64,000 nucleotides of DNA from Ariolimax columbianus (lineage: Eukaryota; Mollusca; Gastropoda; Stylommatophora; Arionidae), in contig JAVGWX010000002.1 in the NCBI GenBank assembly GCA_036924085.1, positions 51,955,105-52,019,104 of the forward strand. The letters run 5' to 3'. Of the stretch, positions 1 to 11,900 are shown in pieces. Under the pieces are notes generated by a model that saw only the letters and a list, made by a program, of their open reading frames with translations, had not been told where the DNA came from and made no database searches. The first letter of the stretch is position 1. The number at the start of each line of letters is the position of its first letter. The position numbers were made by a program, and so were the translations under genes.

Positions 1-141
1 AAAATGTCAAGCATGCAGACCCCCAGGATGTCCCACAGTACGTTGGGAAGACAACATACGAAAGTCCCTAAGTGATCGAGGGCTGGATTGGAAAGAGGCC
101 AGAAAAAATACGGCGGATAGAGCAGTGTGGTGTTCTCTCTG
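1..141 (+). mobile_element. LINE fragment, C-terminal end of ORF2
   Basis: The plus strand reads TVRWEDNIRKSLSDRGLDW, then EARKNTADRAVW and a stop. This R-W-x-D-x(n)-W arrangement, ending with an ADRxxW motif, is typical of the tail after the reverse transcriptase in many non-LTR elements. The copy is cut by the window edge. Confidence 0.6.
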
Positions 142-224
142 AAAAACCTCTACACCTTACGGTAGAAGATGAGCGACTAAGTAAGTCAGTAACCTTTAAA
201 TAAACTAGATTATATACATTAGGG

Positions 225-345
225 CGTCTAAAGTTATAGGGCCACCACGACGTCACTCTACGTGCCCATCTGTTATCCGACATGCACACCACATGGCCGG
301 CCCATCTGTTATCTAACATACCCACCACATGGCCGGCCCACATGT
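225..345 (-). mobile_element. LINE fragment, C-terminal end, minus strand
   Basis: The minus strand reads RWAGHVVxMSDNRWARRV, the conserved segment after the reverse transcriptase of many non-LTR elements. The block WAGHVV-MxDN occurs twice, at about 265-300 and 305-340, as a short tandem duplication. It converges on the plus-strand LINE tail to its left. Confidence 0.6.
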
Positions 346-414
346 ATTTTCGAAACAGCGCGACATCTATGATGTTAGTGAAGGAAGTTCGACGTCTGAT
401 CTCTGAGTTGTGGA

Positions 415-734
415 TTTAGTCTCAAATGGAGATCTTCAATGTTCTTCGCTCATCGTTCATTGGGCAACGCGAAGTATATCAATGCATCAACTTTCCGTAG
501 TAGGGGTGTCCGACAGGGTGATACAATCTCACCACAGCTCTTTACATCAGCCCTTTAGGAGGTCTTTAAAAACCTGGACTGTGAAGACAGGGGCATATAC
601 ATAGATTGGGACATTCTTACTTATGTGAGGTTCGCTGATGACATAGTCATCACAGCCATAGCGTCAAATAAGAGGAGACTGAATGAGCTCAGCAGAGCAA
701 GCGTTGCAGTTGGTTTACAAATCAAAAGAAAGCA

Positions 735-735
<1 letters not shown>
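415..735 (+). mobile_element. RTE-like LINE, reverse-transcriptase fragment
   Basis: Conceptual translation shows GVRQGDTISPQLFTSAL, then a stop, then RGIYIDWDILTYVRFADDIV and LNELSRASVAVGLQIKR. These are RT palm motifs, including catalytic FADD, in the form used by RTE/BovB-type elements. The copy is broken by a stop at about 556 and ends in a CT microsatellite. Confidence 0.75.
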
Positions 736-774
<39 letters not shown>

Positions 775-775
775 C
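735..775. repeat. (CT)n microsatellite
   Basis: About 20 CT dinucleotides with a single T interruption sit at the 3' end of the RTE-like fragment. Confidence 0.95.
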
Positions 776-819
776 CAGAAAAAAAACCGTGGGGTGTTGA
801 CACTGATGGTTCTTGTAGC

Positions 820-2009
820 TAGCTGGTCGTACACACTCCTGTCCCTCACTCTCGGATGGTGATTGGAAACATCGATACAGGAGTGTTAGGGAAGATAAGT
901 AAAACAACCAGCCATCTACAGGCACACTTAGTATCTACAGCTGTTTCTGCTCGAAGCGCCAAAATGTCCGTTTTGCGAAACATAACTTTATGTAAATGGA
1001 AATGGTTCGACAGAGGTCAAGCAAAGTTGAAGAAGACACAGAATACAGAACAGAGATGGTGTGACAAGATGACTAGGAAAGCGGAGACTATGTAAAGCTC
1101 TGAAATGAGCATAGGATATGTCTTTGATTGAATTTATAGCTCTCTAAGGGAAGCTCTGGGTCATTACTACAATTTATCTATTTTCAAGAAGGAAGTACGT
1201 ATCCGAGCATTAGCTGTAACGGTTTCATAGCAATAGTGTTACACAATAAGGTTACGTGACCTTTGCACAGCCGTCGTGAGCGACATGCTCGGAAAGTTAT
1301 TGTGAGTGGCCTGAGTGTGCATAATCTTTTCAGCCTGAGTACCACTCTGGGTAGAGGATATGTGGCTGTGGATTAATACATCTAGTCGATACAAAGTTTG
1401 GCTCAATTATCGCACCTGAATTGAAGCAAAACGAAAACCACGTAACGGCTACAATGCCTTCTTTGGGGGGAAAAAAAATCCACAACAGCCACGAGACATG
1501 ATGATGATAATAATAACGAGACGAGAGTAATGTCCCTTGTGTAAGTATTCTGGATTCGGAATTTCATTTAGTCCTGTCACTTTCTGTATCACAAAGTATC
1601 ATTGTGATGGCGGCCGTGTGTTGCAACTCTTCAAATACTAATACTAATAGTAGTAATAGATAGGACAGTGACATGCAACAGAGAATTTGACAGATGATGC
1701 ATTTTGAGATGTCCTGGAGGCACAAAAAAGCATGACAATCTGGTAGTAAGGAAATCAAATATTTTTCAGTACATTTTTTAGTTGATTCACAATGACAATT
1801 AATTAAGATTAAGCTAATAAATAAATAGTAGTAATAGTGGTACTCCAGGCTCTAACTCTAGGTAATACTATTACTAGTACTAGTAGTAGTAGTAGATAAG
1901 AATAATAGCCAGATAGGTCTGTATTATGTGTATTGAATTCTCTGCTTTTCTACTTTTCGTTTCTCATGTTGAAGATATGGTCTCTAGTGCCTCTTCATGG
2001 CCAGAAACC
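820..2009. other. No gene seen; AT-rich intergenic sequence
   Basis: No recognisable protein, RNA gene or repeat family was found here. There is a short TAG-rich run at about 1865-1895. Open frames are short and show no familiar motif. Confidence 0.5.
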
Positions 2010-3315
2010 TGCTTCATCATGTAGTATTGTAGTTTGTCTTTTGCAGAACGTCGCTCTCACAACAGCTGACCTGTAAGACTCTCGATCTCTGGCCAGAATG
2101 CCCGCCTCTGTGCTGTCATCTTCAGGACCTCCGTGATGTCTTGTGTCCATCTGCTTCTCGGCCTGCCTCTGCCCCGCCTTCCAGGAACCATACCCTCCGA
2201 TATTGTTCTCTCTAGGCCATTAAAAATATTCCAGTTTTCTGGATAAGATGTTGTTTACCAACCAACATTCGTCGGAGTCAAGCTCTTTTAGTATATCTCC
2301 ATTTTTGCGTTTCGCCACCCATGGTATTTAGAGCACCCTCCTGTAGCATTTCAGTTCAAAAGAGTCAATCCTTTTCTAAAGTGTCTGTGTGATGGTCTAC
2401 GTTTCACATCCATACGTTGCCCCCGGGAAGATGCAAGTTCGTAGAATTTTAATATTCATCATTTGATTAGAGTTCTGCCACAGATTCTTCATCTTATTCA
2501 ACCTCTGCCTTGCCATAGCCATTCTCCTTCTCACTTCCTTCAGGCAATCTCCATTGTTTCTTATGATTGAGGCAAGGAACTCAAAACTTGTGACATTATC
2601 AATCTCCATTGTTGCTTATGATTGAGCCAAGGTACTCAAAACTTGTGACATTCTCAATCTCCATTGTTGCTTATGATTGAGCCAAGGTACTCAAAACTTG
2701 TGACATTCTCAATCTCCATTGTTGCTTATGATTGAGGCAAGGTACTCAAAACTTGTGACATTCTCAATCTCGATTGTTGCTTATGATTGAGGCAAGGTAC
2801 TCAAAACTTGTGACATTCTCAATCTCCTGTTGCTTCAGGATAACTTTAGGTTTGATTTTTGCCTTGTCTGTGCTCATTATCTTGGTTTTACTTATATTCA
2901 GGTACAGATTCTGGTCTTCGCTGTGTTGTTTTACTGATAGGATCATCTTTTCCAACCCCTCAGCGCTCCTTGATAGGAAAACTGTGTCATCGGCTCCGGT
3001 ATCTCGTTTCCGCTGATTGTTAATGGCTCGAACTTGTCATAATTTTCATCGTTCTTAACGTTCCTCATTATTGATTTGGCATATATATTGAACAAATATG
3101 GGGAGAGTATGCATCCTTGACTTACGTCCTTATTAACCTCGAACCAGTCTGACGTTTCGCCAGCAATTCGGACCGCTACTTGTTGTTCCGGATATAAAGA
3201 TTCGATCAACTGGATCAAGTGCAATGGGAACCCCATTTCACTCATTATTTTCCACAACCCTTGGTGTTATACACAATCGAATGCCTTCGTGTAATCTATG
3301 AACCCTGCTTGCGTT
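2010..3315 (-). mobile_element. LINE ORF2 remnant containing a 55-bp array
   Basis: On the minus strand, from right to left, the sequence shows a segment close to IDYTKAFDCV, then GFPLHLIQLIESLYPEQQ, the RT motif VSQGCILSPYLFNIYAKSIM, the segment LNISKTKIMSTD, then ENVTSFEYLASII. It continues with EVRRRMAMARQRLNKM and TYGCET. This is the order of RT palm, thumb and C-terminal tail of a non-LTR element. Frameshifts separate the pieces, and the catalytic FADD box has been lost. The FEYLASI section is repeated in tandem at 2546-2840. Confidence 0.8.
2546..2840. repeat. Tandem array, 55-bp unit x 5, inside a LINE ORF
   Basis: Copies start at 2546, 2601, 2656, 2711 and 2766, followed by a partial copy. 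The unit begins AATCTCCATTGTTGCTTATG and encodes, on the minus strand, the LINE motif ENVTSFEYLASII plus flanks. The unit is not a multiple of three, so the expansion breaks the frame. Confidence 0.95.
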
Positions 3316-3489
3316 TTGTTTTTCATGGTCCAATGTTTTTTCTTTTCTTTTCATGGATGATGATGATACGCAGTAAGATTTTCCTGGCGCGGCTTATCAA
3401 GGTGATAGTGCGATAGTTTGTACTTAACTTTAAACTTTAGATACCCTTTTTCTTAGATATAGGGATGTACACTGATTGTTTTAATGCTT

Positions 3490-4290
3490 TAGACTATTCT
3501 GTGTTGCGCCAGATCTTATTACAGATTGCATAGTACATGCAGATGCTTGCAAAACGTCAGCAAATGTGAAACATGAAAAATATGGGCTTCCCAACACATC
3601 TGGTTAAACTAATAGAAACTCTCTACAGGGGGCAGCAAGCAGCTGTAGAATATATGGTGAAACCTCAGATTGATTTGAGATACACAAGGAAGTCAGGCAG
3701 GGCTGCATTCTTTCACCATACCTGTTCAATATATATACAGAAAACATTATCAGGAATGTAAAAGCAGATCTGATTTCTACAGACTTAGATATTTTCATAA
3801 TAGGAGGAAATGTGATACGGGAAATATGATATGCTGACGACACAGTTTTGCTCTCGAACAGCGTCATGGGCCTAGAACAATTAATTACATCAGTCCAGAA
3901 GCATAGTGAAGCCCAGAATCTCTACTTGAATACAAAGAAAACAAAGATAATGACAACTGATTAGACAAAACTCCAACCTAAAATCAAGATAGCTGGCAAG
4001 GAGATTGAAAATGTTGAAGAAGACGACTGACTATGGCAATGCAGAAGAAGGAGTATGCAGAACCTATGGCATAATACAAACTAAAACTAAAGATCCTAAG
4101 AACATGCATTTTTCCTGTGGCAACCTATGGATGTGAAACATGGACGATTACAAAAGCAATAAGAGTGAAGATCGGTGCTTTTGAAACACAGTGCTACAGA
4201 AGAGTCCTGAAAATCCCATGGGCAAAGAAAGAAAGAAACAAATCCATCTGGCAAGACCTGAATGTGGAGTCATAAATGACGTAATGACAC
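3490..4290 (+). mobile_element. LINE RT fragment related to the one at 2-3.3 kb
   Basis: The plus strand gives NMGFPTHLVKLIETLYRGQQ, a degraded RQGC block, YADDTVLLSNSVMGLEQL, SVQKHSEAQNLYLNTKKTKI, KEIENVE, then CETWTITKA and CYRRVLKIPWAKKERN. The set matches the minus-strand copy at 2-3.3 kb, so the two form an inverted pair of the same family. Stops and frameshifts are frequent. The catalytic YADD is retained. Confidence 0.75.
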
Positions 4291-5069
4291 AAAAACTGAG
4301 ATTATATTGACCTTTAAACAGACCTCTTTGCTGAGTTAACAGTTTACTATTTTTATAAATTTATTTAATGCTAATCTGAATCTTGAGAACAAATCAACAA
4401 AAACTATCAGGATTTAAAATTTGAAGTATTTGTAATCAATTAATAATTTATAATTGTTCTTATCACAAAGGAAAAGTCAGATGCACCTCGATTGAATAAA
4501 TGAGAATTTAATTTGTCTCTTTGATTAGAATCGTTTATTGGAAGGGATATTTCATCAAAATAAATTGCTTGGGTATATCTCTGCAGTCATCTTTGAACAT
4601 ATTTAAAATAATTTTTGACCACATTTTTGTCAAACAATTTTCCAACAAATTCAAGGTTTTTCCGCTCAAGCTCAATTTCAACTGTTTTATCTCGATTGCC
4701 AATGAAAATGACGATAATGTTTGTCATGAGGTAATATTAATCTAAGATGTATAGTATAAATAACCACAAGTAGGCTTGCAGTTTATCTAGTCTGTTTAAA
4801 AATGTGTATTACATTAAGGGATTAAATTTTTTTCTGAAATTACAAGAAATACATAATTTAAAAAAACAACAATTTAAACTTAATTATATCAATCCTTCAA
4901 ATATTTTAGCTGAGCCTTAAGTATTAATGTACATTGTCCAGTATTCAGTGTTGATACAAGTACTAGTAGGCATAGAATGCAAGGACAAATATTTATGTTA
5001 ACCTTATTTTTGTAAGATGGTATCACACTTATATTAAGTGTATTCTTGCTTTACAAGACTATTTCCCTC
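4291..5069. other. No gene seen; AT-rich
   Basis: This is strongly AT-rich sequence with no recognisable coding motif, SINE head or tandem array. Confidence 0.5.
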
Positions 5070-5215
5070 CAGCTGTGTTGTTAAATATTGTGAGGAACTG
5101 ATGTTTCCTTTCTTGGGCTAAGTGCGTTCTGTCATTTGTTGCAGTCTTATGTTTTTTAAGCATTTCTGTTATATCATCTATCCATCTAAAATATGGTCTA
5201 CCACGCAAACATATC
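5070..5215 (-). mobile_element. LINE 3' scrap
   Basis: The minus strand reads RPYFRWIDDITEMLKKHKTA, then NDRTHLAQERK. This resembles the tail of LINE ORF2 proteins (RPxxRWxDDI). Only this end is present. Confidence 0.5.
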
Positions 5216-5237
5216 TTAGTGTAATGTGTGCGCAGTG

Positions 5238-5930
5238 GTAGTTGACAACAACGCCAAGGGCTTCAACAGCAGGATAAAAGCTAACGGTTAGGAACTCGAA
5301 GTGGTTGACCGTTTTAAATATCTTTCGTCGATTGTCAGTGATGAAGGATCAAAATGTGAGGTGTTGGCCAGAATAGCACAGACAATAGCGGCGCTTGCAC
5401 GACTTAACAAAATCTGGCAAGATAAACTGTTAGTACTATGCACGAAAATAAGATTAATGTGTACACTGGTCCTGTCAAAATTCCTCTATGCTTGTGAGAC
5501 ATGGACAGTTACAGCTGACCTTCAACGAAGGATACAGGCCTTGGAGATGAGATGTTTCCGAAGACTTTTAAACGTAGCGTACAAAGATTGAGTTACAAAT
5601 GAGGAAATACAAGATAGAATTACAACAGCAATAGGGCCTTTTGAAGACCTCTTGGCAACTGTCAAAAGAAGGAAACTCGCTTGGTACAGTCACATATCGA
5701 GATCAAATGGTCTTGCAAATACAATCCTCTATGGAAAGGTGCATGGAAGACGACTAAGACGCCGTCCTAAAAAGAGATGGGAGGACAACATAAAAGAATG
5801 GACCAATCTCCGACCAGAATAGTCGCAGGCAGCGGCATTTGACAGAGAAGGGTGGCGTGGGGTTGTGAGGATGTCTTCAGGTGTGTCCCAACGACCTCAC
5901 CGGTTACTGGATGACCTGACCTGGTAGTTG
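5238..5930 (+). mobile_element. RTE-related LINE (TGACC-tail family), C-terminal part
   Basis: The frame shows FNSRIKAN, VVDRFKYLSSIVSDEGSK, IAQTIAALARLNKIWQDK, LYACETWTVTADLQRRIQAL, EMRCFRRLL, NEEIQDRITTAIGPFEDLLA and [16 protein letters not shown], ending in RWEDNIKEW and RPHRLLDDL. The same protein tail occurs at 24.6, 51.9 and 58.8-60.0 kb, so this is a multi-copy family. There are two in-frame stops and no catalytic core. Confidence 0.85.
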
Positions 5931-6099
5931 ATCAAGTAACATTCTAATTTTTTCTGTCTTGCTATGTATTCTTCACAAAGAGTAGTTGCACAATATTTAG
6001 AAATCTCATTATTTCTTATTGTATCTCTTGGTGACATTGGTGGCTTTTCTCTGACATTTCATTTTCCTATCAAGTAGACGAAAGGGTAAGTCTAAGGCC

Positions 6100-6745
6100 A
6101 TATTTTGTAACATGGTCACCTAATAACAAGTTGGAAAAGAGTATCAAAGCCTTTGAAATGTGGGTATACAGAAGATTGGGTTGCATTTCGTGGAAAGAGA
6201 AGAAAACAAACGTGGAGATATTGAAAACGTTGAATGGGAAAAGTGAATTACTGACCAAAATCAAGGCTAGACAGTTTAGATATTTTGGCCATATTTTTTT
6301 TTTTTTTTTTTTTTTGCGTTCGCCTTATTTTTTCTTTAATCCCCAAGGCGGTGTGCGTTGCACTGTGTTTTTATTTTGCGCCTGTTGGCCCAGTGCATCC
6401 GACTTCAGCACGCATTTTATGTAAGGGTCTGCTTCCTCCTGCATTTTCTAAGGGTTTGCTTCCCCGAGGTAACGGCCGGTGCTGTGATGGGGATCGAACC
6501 CAGCACCTTCGGGTCGTGAGCCGTGCCACTTAACCACTAGGCCACGCCGTCCCCTTTTGGCCATATAATCAGACCTCCTTGTTGAAGACCATATTATAGG
6601 GTAGGGTGGAAGGCACTCGTCCAAGAGGCAGACAGCGTTATAAAGGAGGGGGAGGGGGGGTGGACTGGATAAAGCCTAACAGATTGCACCATTACAACAA
6701 GAGATGAGTCAACTGGAGATCCATTGTAGCCAACCTTTGATATGG
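6100..6745 (+). mobile_element. LINE C-terminal fragment interrupted by a SINE
   Basis: Left part: LEKSIKAFEMWVYRRLGCIS, KTNVEILKTLN, KIKARQFRYFGHI. Right part, after the SINE: an RGRQR-like region, then SLTDCTITTRDE. The two halves are one LINE ORF2 tail (the xxGHI segment continues into RxRGRxR) split by the SINE at 6295-6554. Confidence 0.8.
6295..6554 (-). mobile_element. SINE family A (tRNA-headed), TSD-flanked
   Basis: Read on the minus strand, it begins GGGGACGGCG and has a pol III A box TGGCCTAGTGG and a B box GGTTCGATCCC. A body and an A-rich tail follow (the T run at 6295-6315 on the plus strand). Both sides carry the 12-bp TSD TTTTGGCCATAT at 6283-6294 and 6555-6566. Other copies are at 9533, 13108, 38245 and, more diverged, 15365 and 39930. 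Confidence 0.9.
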
Positions 6746-6916
6746 AGATGGCATTTGAACTGAACTATTGTGACTGTAAATGTAAAACTTTCAAGAGTTT
6801 GAGGGATGCATTTTGAGTCGTCTTCAGGTCACTAGAAGACATGAATATCCAGTAGATAATAATAATAGTAGTACATTGCAAACAAAAATGGTGACAGCAT
6901 CAGAATAGCATTATAA

Positions 6917-8333
6917 ACTTATATTAACGTCTTTATACTGGTTTAGAAGACCCTGCAGAGTCTGTATACAACCAGTTACATTTACATCACCTCGCTCTAA
7001 AAGCTATGCGCATCCAGTTTATTCTTAAATGCATTAACTGTCCCCGCCTCCACTTCCTCCCCTGGCAATGCATTCCAAGCAGATACCACTCTCTGACTAA
7101 AAAAATATTTCCTAATATCTAATCTGGACCTCTCTTTAGTCAGCTTGTAGCTATGCCCTCGTGTTATTGTGGGTGGCTGTATTTTAAAAAACTTGTTATA
7201 GTCTAATTTATCGATTCCTCTGATCATCTTATAGACCTGTATTAGGTCACCACGAATTCTTCTCTCTTCGAGACACTGTAGGCCGGTTTTTCGGAGTCGT
7301 TCCTCATAACTGTAATTCTGGAATCCCACTATCATCTTTGTCGCTCTTTTTTTAATTCTTTCCAGCATGTTTATATCCCCTCTATGATAAGGACTCCACA
7401 CCTGTACACAGTACTCCAATCTAGGTCTAACTAAACCTTTATACAGTTTGACGATCACTTCCTTGCTCCTATGTTTAATAGGCCTTTGCAAAGTCTAGAT
7501 AAATAACGTCCACTGGCTCCCCTTTATCTATGATTTTAGTAACCTCCTCCATGAATTCTAATAGATTTTTTAAGCATGATCTCCCTCTAGTAAACCCATG
7601 CTGACTATTTCTAATTAGATTCTAAATGCATTACAGTGTTTTCTTTGATTATTGACTCTAACAATTTACAGACTATGCTCGTTAAACTCACCGGTCTATA
7701 ATTTGCTGGATCTGATTTTTTGCCTTTTTTTAATAAGGGGATCACTCCTGTATCTTTCCAATCCCGTGGAACAATCCCTTTTGTAAGTGATTGGGAACAT
7801 AATATAGCCAATGGTTTTGCTAGTTGGTCTCTAATTTCATTCAGCAATTTTGGATGAATACCATCTTGACCTGGACATTTATTCACTTTCAACCCCTCCA
7901 ATTTTTTAAAAACCATTCCCTCTGTAATACAGATTGATCTTAATCCCGCTGTATCCATATCTCTTTGAAAAATATCTATAGGCTCTGGGATCTTGGAGCA
8001 GTCCTCTTTTGTGTAGACTGTGCCAAAGTAATTATTGAGTAGATTAGCTGCCTCGCTATTCTCACTTATTATTTTCCCTGTAATGTCTATAAGAGGGCCT
8101 GCTTTGTCTTTCGTTCTTTGTTTATTTCTAACATAAGAGAAGAAGCTTTTACTGTCAGTCTTGATCTTCTGAGCAAGTTTTTTTTCGTTGTCTATTTTTG
8201 CTGTTTTATTCGCTTTCTGAGATATGTTCTGCTTGTCCAAATATTTTACATATGTTTCTTTTGATTTACCTACCTCTATATATTCTTTCCATTCTTTATT
8301 GTGAAAGCATATGGCTTTAAAGATCTATCCTGA
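6917..8333 (-). mobile_element. CR1-like LINE, RT core deleted
   Basis: Minus strand: a leader with KLAQKIKTDSKSFFSYVRNK, then the RT N-terminal part (CPGQDGIHPKLLNEI, IPLLKKGKKSDPANYRPVSL, TSIVCKLLESII). A frameshifted HGFTRGRSCLKNLLEF leads to VDVIYLDFAKA. There the sequence jumps to KHRSKEVIVKLYKGLVRPRL and EYCVQVWSPY, so the palm with YADD is missing. The C-terminal part runs IRGDLIQVYKMIRGIDKL to VSAWNALP. A short CATTATAA at 6909-6916 and 8334-8341 may be its TSD. Family copies: 11.3, 14.9 and 40.8 kb, with a (CTTAA)n 3' tail visible at 14.85 kb. Confidence 0.85.
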
Positions 8334-8341
8334 CATTATAA

Positions 8342-8777
8342 TATTAAAATATAAATATAACATAAAAATATTACAATTTGCTGAAGACTCAAATTATGAA
8401 GATTAGCAATTTTCTTTAGCAATAAAACTAGTAAGTCTGGATATTTTTTCGTTTTTTTTGGCCAAGGACTATTGTTCACTGGTATAAATAGGATATTTTT
8501 GCCTTTATACACACTTGGAAGCCAGAAAATGTGTGTGCCCCCTTTATTGTAATATTTGCTTTATTGACGGTAGCCTGGAAGTGAGCCTGCAGTGTCTTTG
8601 AGTCGTGTCTGTATTATGTTCACATTTATTGGAACATAACTGCTACCCGCACAAATTGCTCAGAGGGGGAAGAGGATCCCATTTGGGCCTCTAGTTTTCT
8701 ACAGCAATTAAAATGTGTGTCTTTGTGTGAGAGAGAATTATTTTACCTTGCATTCTATACATTTACAGAATCCAGCC
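8342..8777. other. Sequence upstream of the carrier start codon; no gene seen
   Basis: No protein motif or repeat family was recognised. The end of this stretch contains CATTTACAG, a plausible 3' splice site 7 bases before the ATG, so it may be intron rather than promoter. Confidence 0.4.
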
Positions 8778-8915
8778 ATGACAGCAAATGGAGCTGTAGA
8801 ATTTCTCCTTGGTGGCTTTGCTACTTCTGGAGCATGTCTCATAACAAATCCTCTGGAGGTTGTGAAAACTCGTATGCAACTTCAAGGGGAACTACGAACT
8901 CATGGAGAGTATGTG
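8778..8915 (+). CDS. SLC25A35: Carrier exon 1 (start codon, first signature)
   Basis: This exon encodes residues 1-46. The ATG at 8778 is in a fair context (CCAGCCATGA) and begins at the family's usual N-terminus, just before the first transmembrane helix ([17 protein letters not shown]). It carries the signature PLEVVKTR followed by MQLQGEL, as in SLC25A35. The donor is GTG|GTAATG at 8916, chosen because it restores the Y-x-x-HYRN alignment with exon 2. The frame is open upstream to 8715, but those residues do not resemble the family. A CATTTACAG at 8762-8770 could be the acceptor of a 5'-UTR intron. Confidence 0.9.
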
Positions 8916-11900
8916 GTAATGGAAAATCATGTTTATTTTGTTTCATTTCTGTCTTGTTTCTTTGAGGGAAACAAATGAACAAATAAATCTCAGTTTGATT
9001 GGAATAGTGTGAATATTTCTAATTCAGAACCCCAGGGCAAAATGATGGCCCTAGCATTCTCAGATCAGAAGTAGAGAAAGCAAAAAAAGATATGATCAAG
9101 GTGAAAGCAACAAGAATGGGCACAATAAATATAGAAATGATAGATAATCTAGTGGAAGTTCATGCATACTCCTCATCACAAGCACCCTTAGGGTGAGGCT
9201 CTTCCATTTAGTTGAGTTGACCCCCTGCCATCGCAACACAGGTCATAAGGAGACTTACAACACACACACTCATTTAGTTACCATACTTCAGTGAACAAGA
9301 ACATCATGCCTGGTTTGAACCACACAGAAACATCTTGGATCACTGAAACACTAACATAGGTACATATAGCCGCACGCATGCATCCTAGCACTGGTTAATA
9401 CGTCCTGATAGCGCCTAAAAGACTACGATCCGGGGTGGAAAGCAGAGTGCCTCTGCCAGTTTAATACAGAGAGAATTAACTATAATGGAAAAAAGAATAG
9501 AACTTGTGTCAATTTTATAATGAACAATTTTTTTTGCGTTGCCTTAAATCTCCATTCCCCAAAGTAGTGTGCGTTGAACTATGGTTTGTTTTTTTGCGCC
9601 TGTCGGCCCAGTGCATCCTACTTTGGCATGCATTTTATGTAAGGGCCCGCTTCTTCCTGCATTTTCTAAGGGTTTGTTTCCTTGGGGCAACGGTCAGTAC
9701 TGTGATTGAGGAGCGAACCTATCACCTTCAGTGTGTGAGTCATGTCACTTAACCACTAGGCCATGCCGTCCCTTACTCGTGTAAATAAAATCACTGATCT
9801 ATATAATGACATTAACAATGTAGTAGCTGTACCTGTGCAACCTGATTACATCAGTCTTTTTAAAACTACCTAGGGAACTTTGTGCAGCTGAATGTTCAGA
9901 TTTTAGAACAATCAGTCAATTACCAGTTGAACAGAAGAGAGCAGGTCGTGATCTTCAGACTTCGCACAGGCCACAATAGACTGAGGTACCACCTATTCAA
10001 TAAATTGAAGATAGGTGGCACTGACGAATGTTCGTGTGGTACCGGGAAAATGACCGCTGAACATTTGCTGCAAAGCTGCCCGACATACGAGAATCAGAGA
10101 AAGCAGATGTGGCCATCACCAGTGGCAACACTAGACAATCTCTATGGCAGTGTCGACAGCCTCAGGATAACTGCTGCTTTTTTCTAAAAAATACAGGTTG
10201 ACGTCTGACAGAGTACGAAGAAGAAGAATCAGTCAGATGACAACATTGGCAAAGGCCGCTGTCCATCGTAGATGATGATGGCATAATTTATTTGCTAGCG
10301 CTATTTTTAGTAAGGATTAACTGCAATGCTTTTTATTCTCACACTTTCGTCTCGAGCCGTCCGACCCCAGTGGCAAGTCAAGGACAAGATGACTATGGGG
10401 CGACTACGAGATGCAGGGGACTCCACATCAAGCACCTGTGAAAAAAGATGGTGGAGTCCGGAGTCAAGCCCACACCACCTGATCACCAGGCCGACGGCTT
10501 TACCACTTCGCCGCGTAATCCCATTGTCCCACGGACATCATTCTGTATAAGGACACGAGAGGAAAAATATAAAAGTTAAAAAAAAAAAGCATTTATATGT
10601 ACTTGTTTCACTGGCCAAAGTTAGCTTAGGATGAGAGAGTAAGGTTGACAAAAGGAGCAGTTTCTTCCCTCACTTTTATCCAAATCACAGCGCAAGTCAC
10701 CCGTTTCAGCAGACACAGCTGAACAAAGAGAGTGGTCTTCATCACATGTGATGGACAAACTTTATGTACCTGTTTCAGTAGTGTCACATATACATATTGA
10801 AATACCTGGGTAGCTTGATAACATCTGATGAAAGATGTAGTACAAAAATCAAGAGTAAAATAGCCCAGTCAAAGACAGCATTTCAGAAAATGAAAGGCAT
10901 TTTGTGCAGTAGGTCTTTGTTGATGGAGGTAAGTAAGTGGGCTCTTCATTGTTATGTAGTCACAATGCTGACATGCGGTAGCAAGTCATGGATAATTAGC
11001 AAACAAGCAAGACGATTACTGGAGGCTGCAGACAGAATTTCATGGACAGACAGGAAGTATGTTTTGAGAGAGGTCAATGAGCAGAGACATCTCATCACAA
11101 GTATCTGAGAAAGACAATCCTATTTTTCCGAACATGTAGTGAGGAGGGGTGAGCTGGAGCACACTGTGACTGCGGGTAAGACTGCAGGTAGGAGAGACAG
11201 TGCAAGACACACAGAGAGACAATGCTGAATCATCTGACATCATTGCATGGAAAACAAGTCAACAATGTGACTAGTAAACAGAACTAACTTAACTTCTTTA
11301 TACTAGTTTAGAAGAATGCAGAGTCTGAATACAACCAGTTTCTTCTACTCCACTTGATCTAAACATATTTATGTGCATCCATTCTATTCTTGAATGCATT
11401 AACTGACCCTGTCACCATGGAAGGAGACTAACGTCTGGTCAGGCAAAATATACTGATCAGACATGTTAGGGTCAGGCAAAATATACAGGTCAAAATCCTC
11501 ACCTCGGCTACCTCGTAGCCCTCCTTGGAAGCTGGTAGTTTTCATCGCAGCCTGGCTAACAAGGTGAGGGATCGACGTGATCCCCGTAGTAGTAAGTGAC
11601 ACGCAGGGGAAACCAAGCATAGCACAACCACCTGGAGGACACCAGCCTACTTTCATCAGCACACTCGGGATGGGAGGAAAGCTACTGCAACCCATCACTT
11701 AAAGTGTTTTTCAGGGCGCACAAAAGAGTAAACCTACTCATTGTGGGCATTCGAAACAACAACAACGACCCTGTCATTGCTAGGGATAGAGAGTTGCGGA
11801 GGTCCATGATCTCTTCTCTAGTTGGCATGGCAGTATAATGAGCTTGTTTTATAGACTATAAAAAGACCTCAGACATAGTCCAGGAAGAGAAACTAATTAC

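Noticed and set aside
6295..6554. tRNA gene on the minus strand
   Set aside because: A and B boxes are present, but the sequence continues into a repeated body with an A-rich tail and TSD; it is a SINE head.
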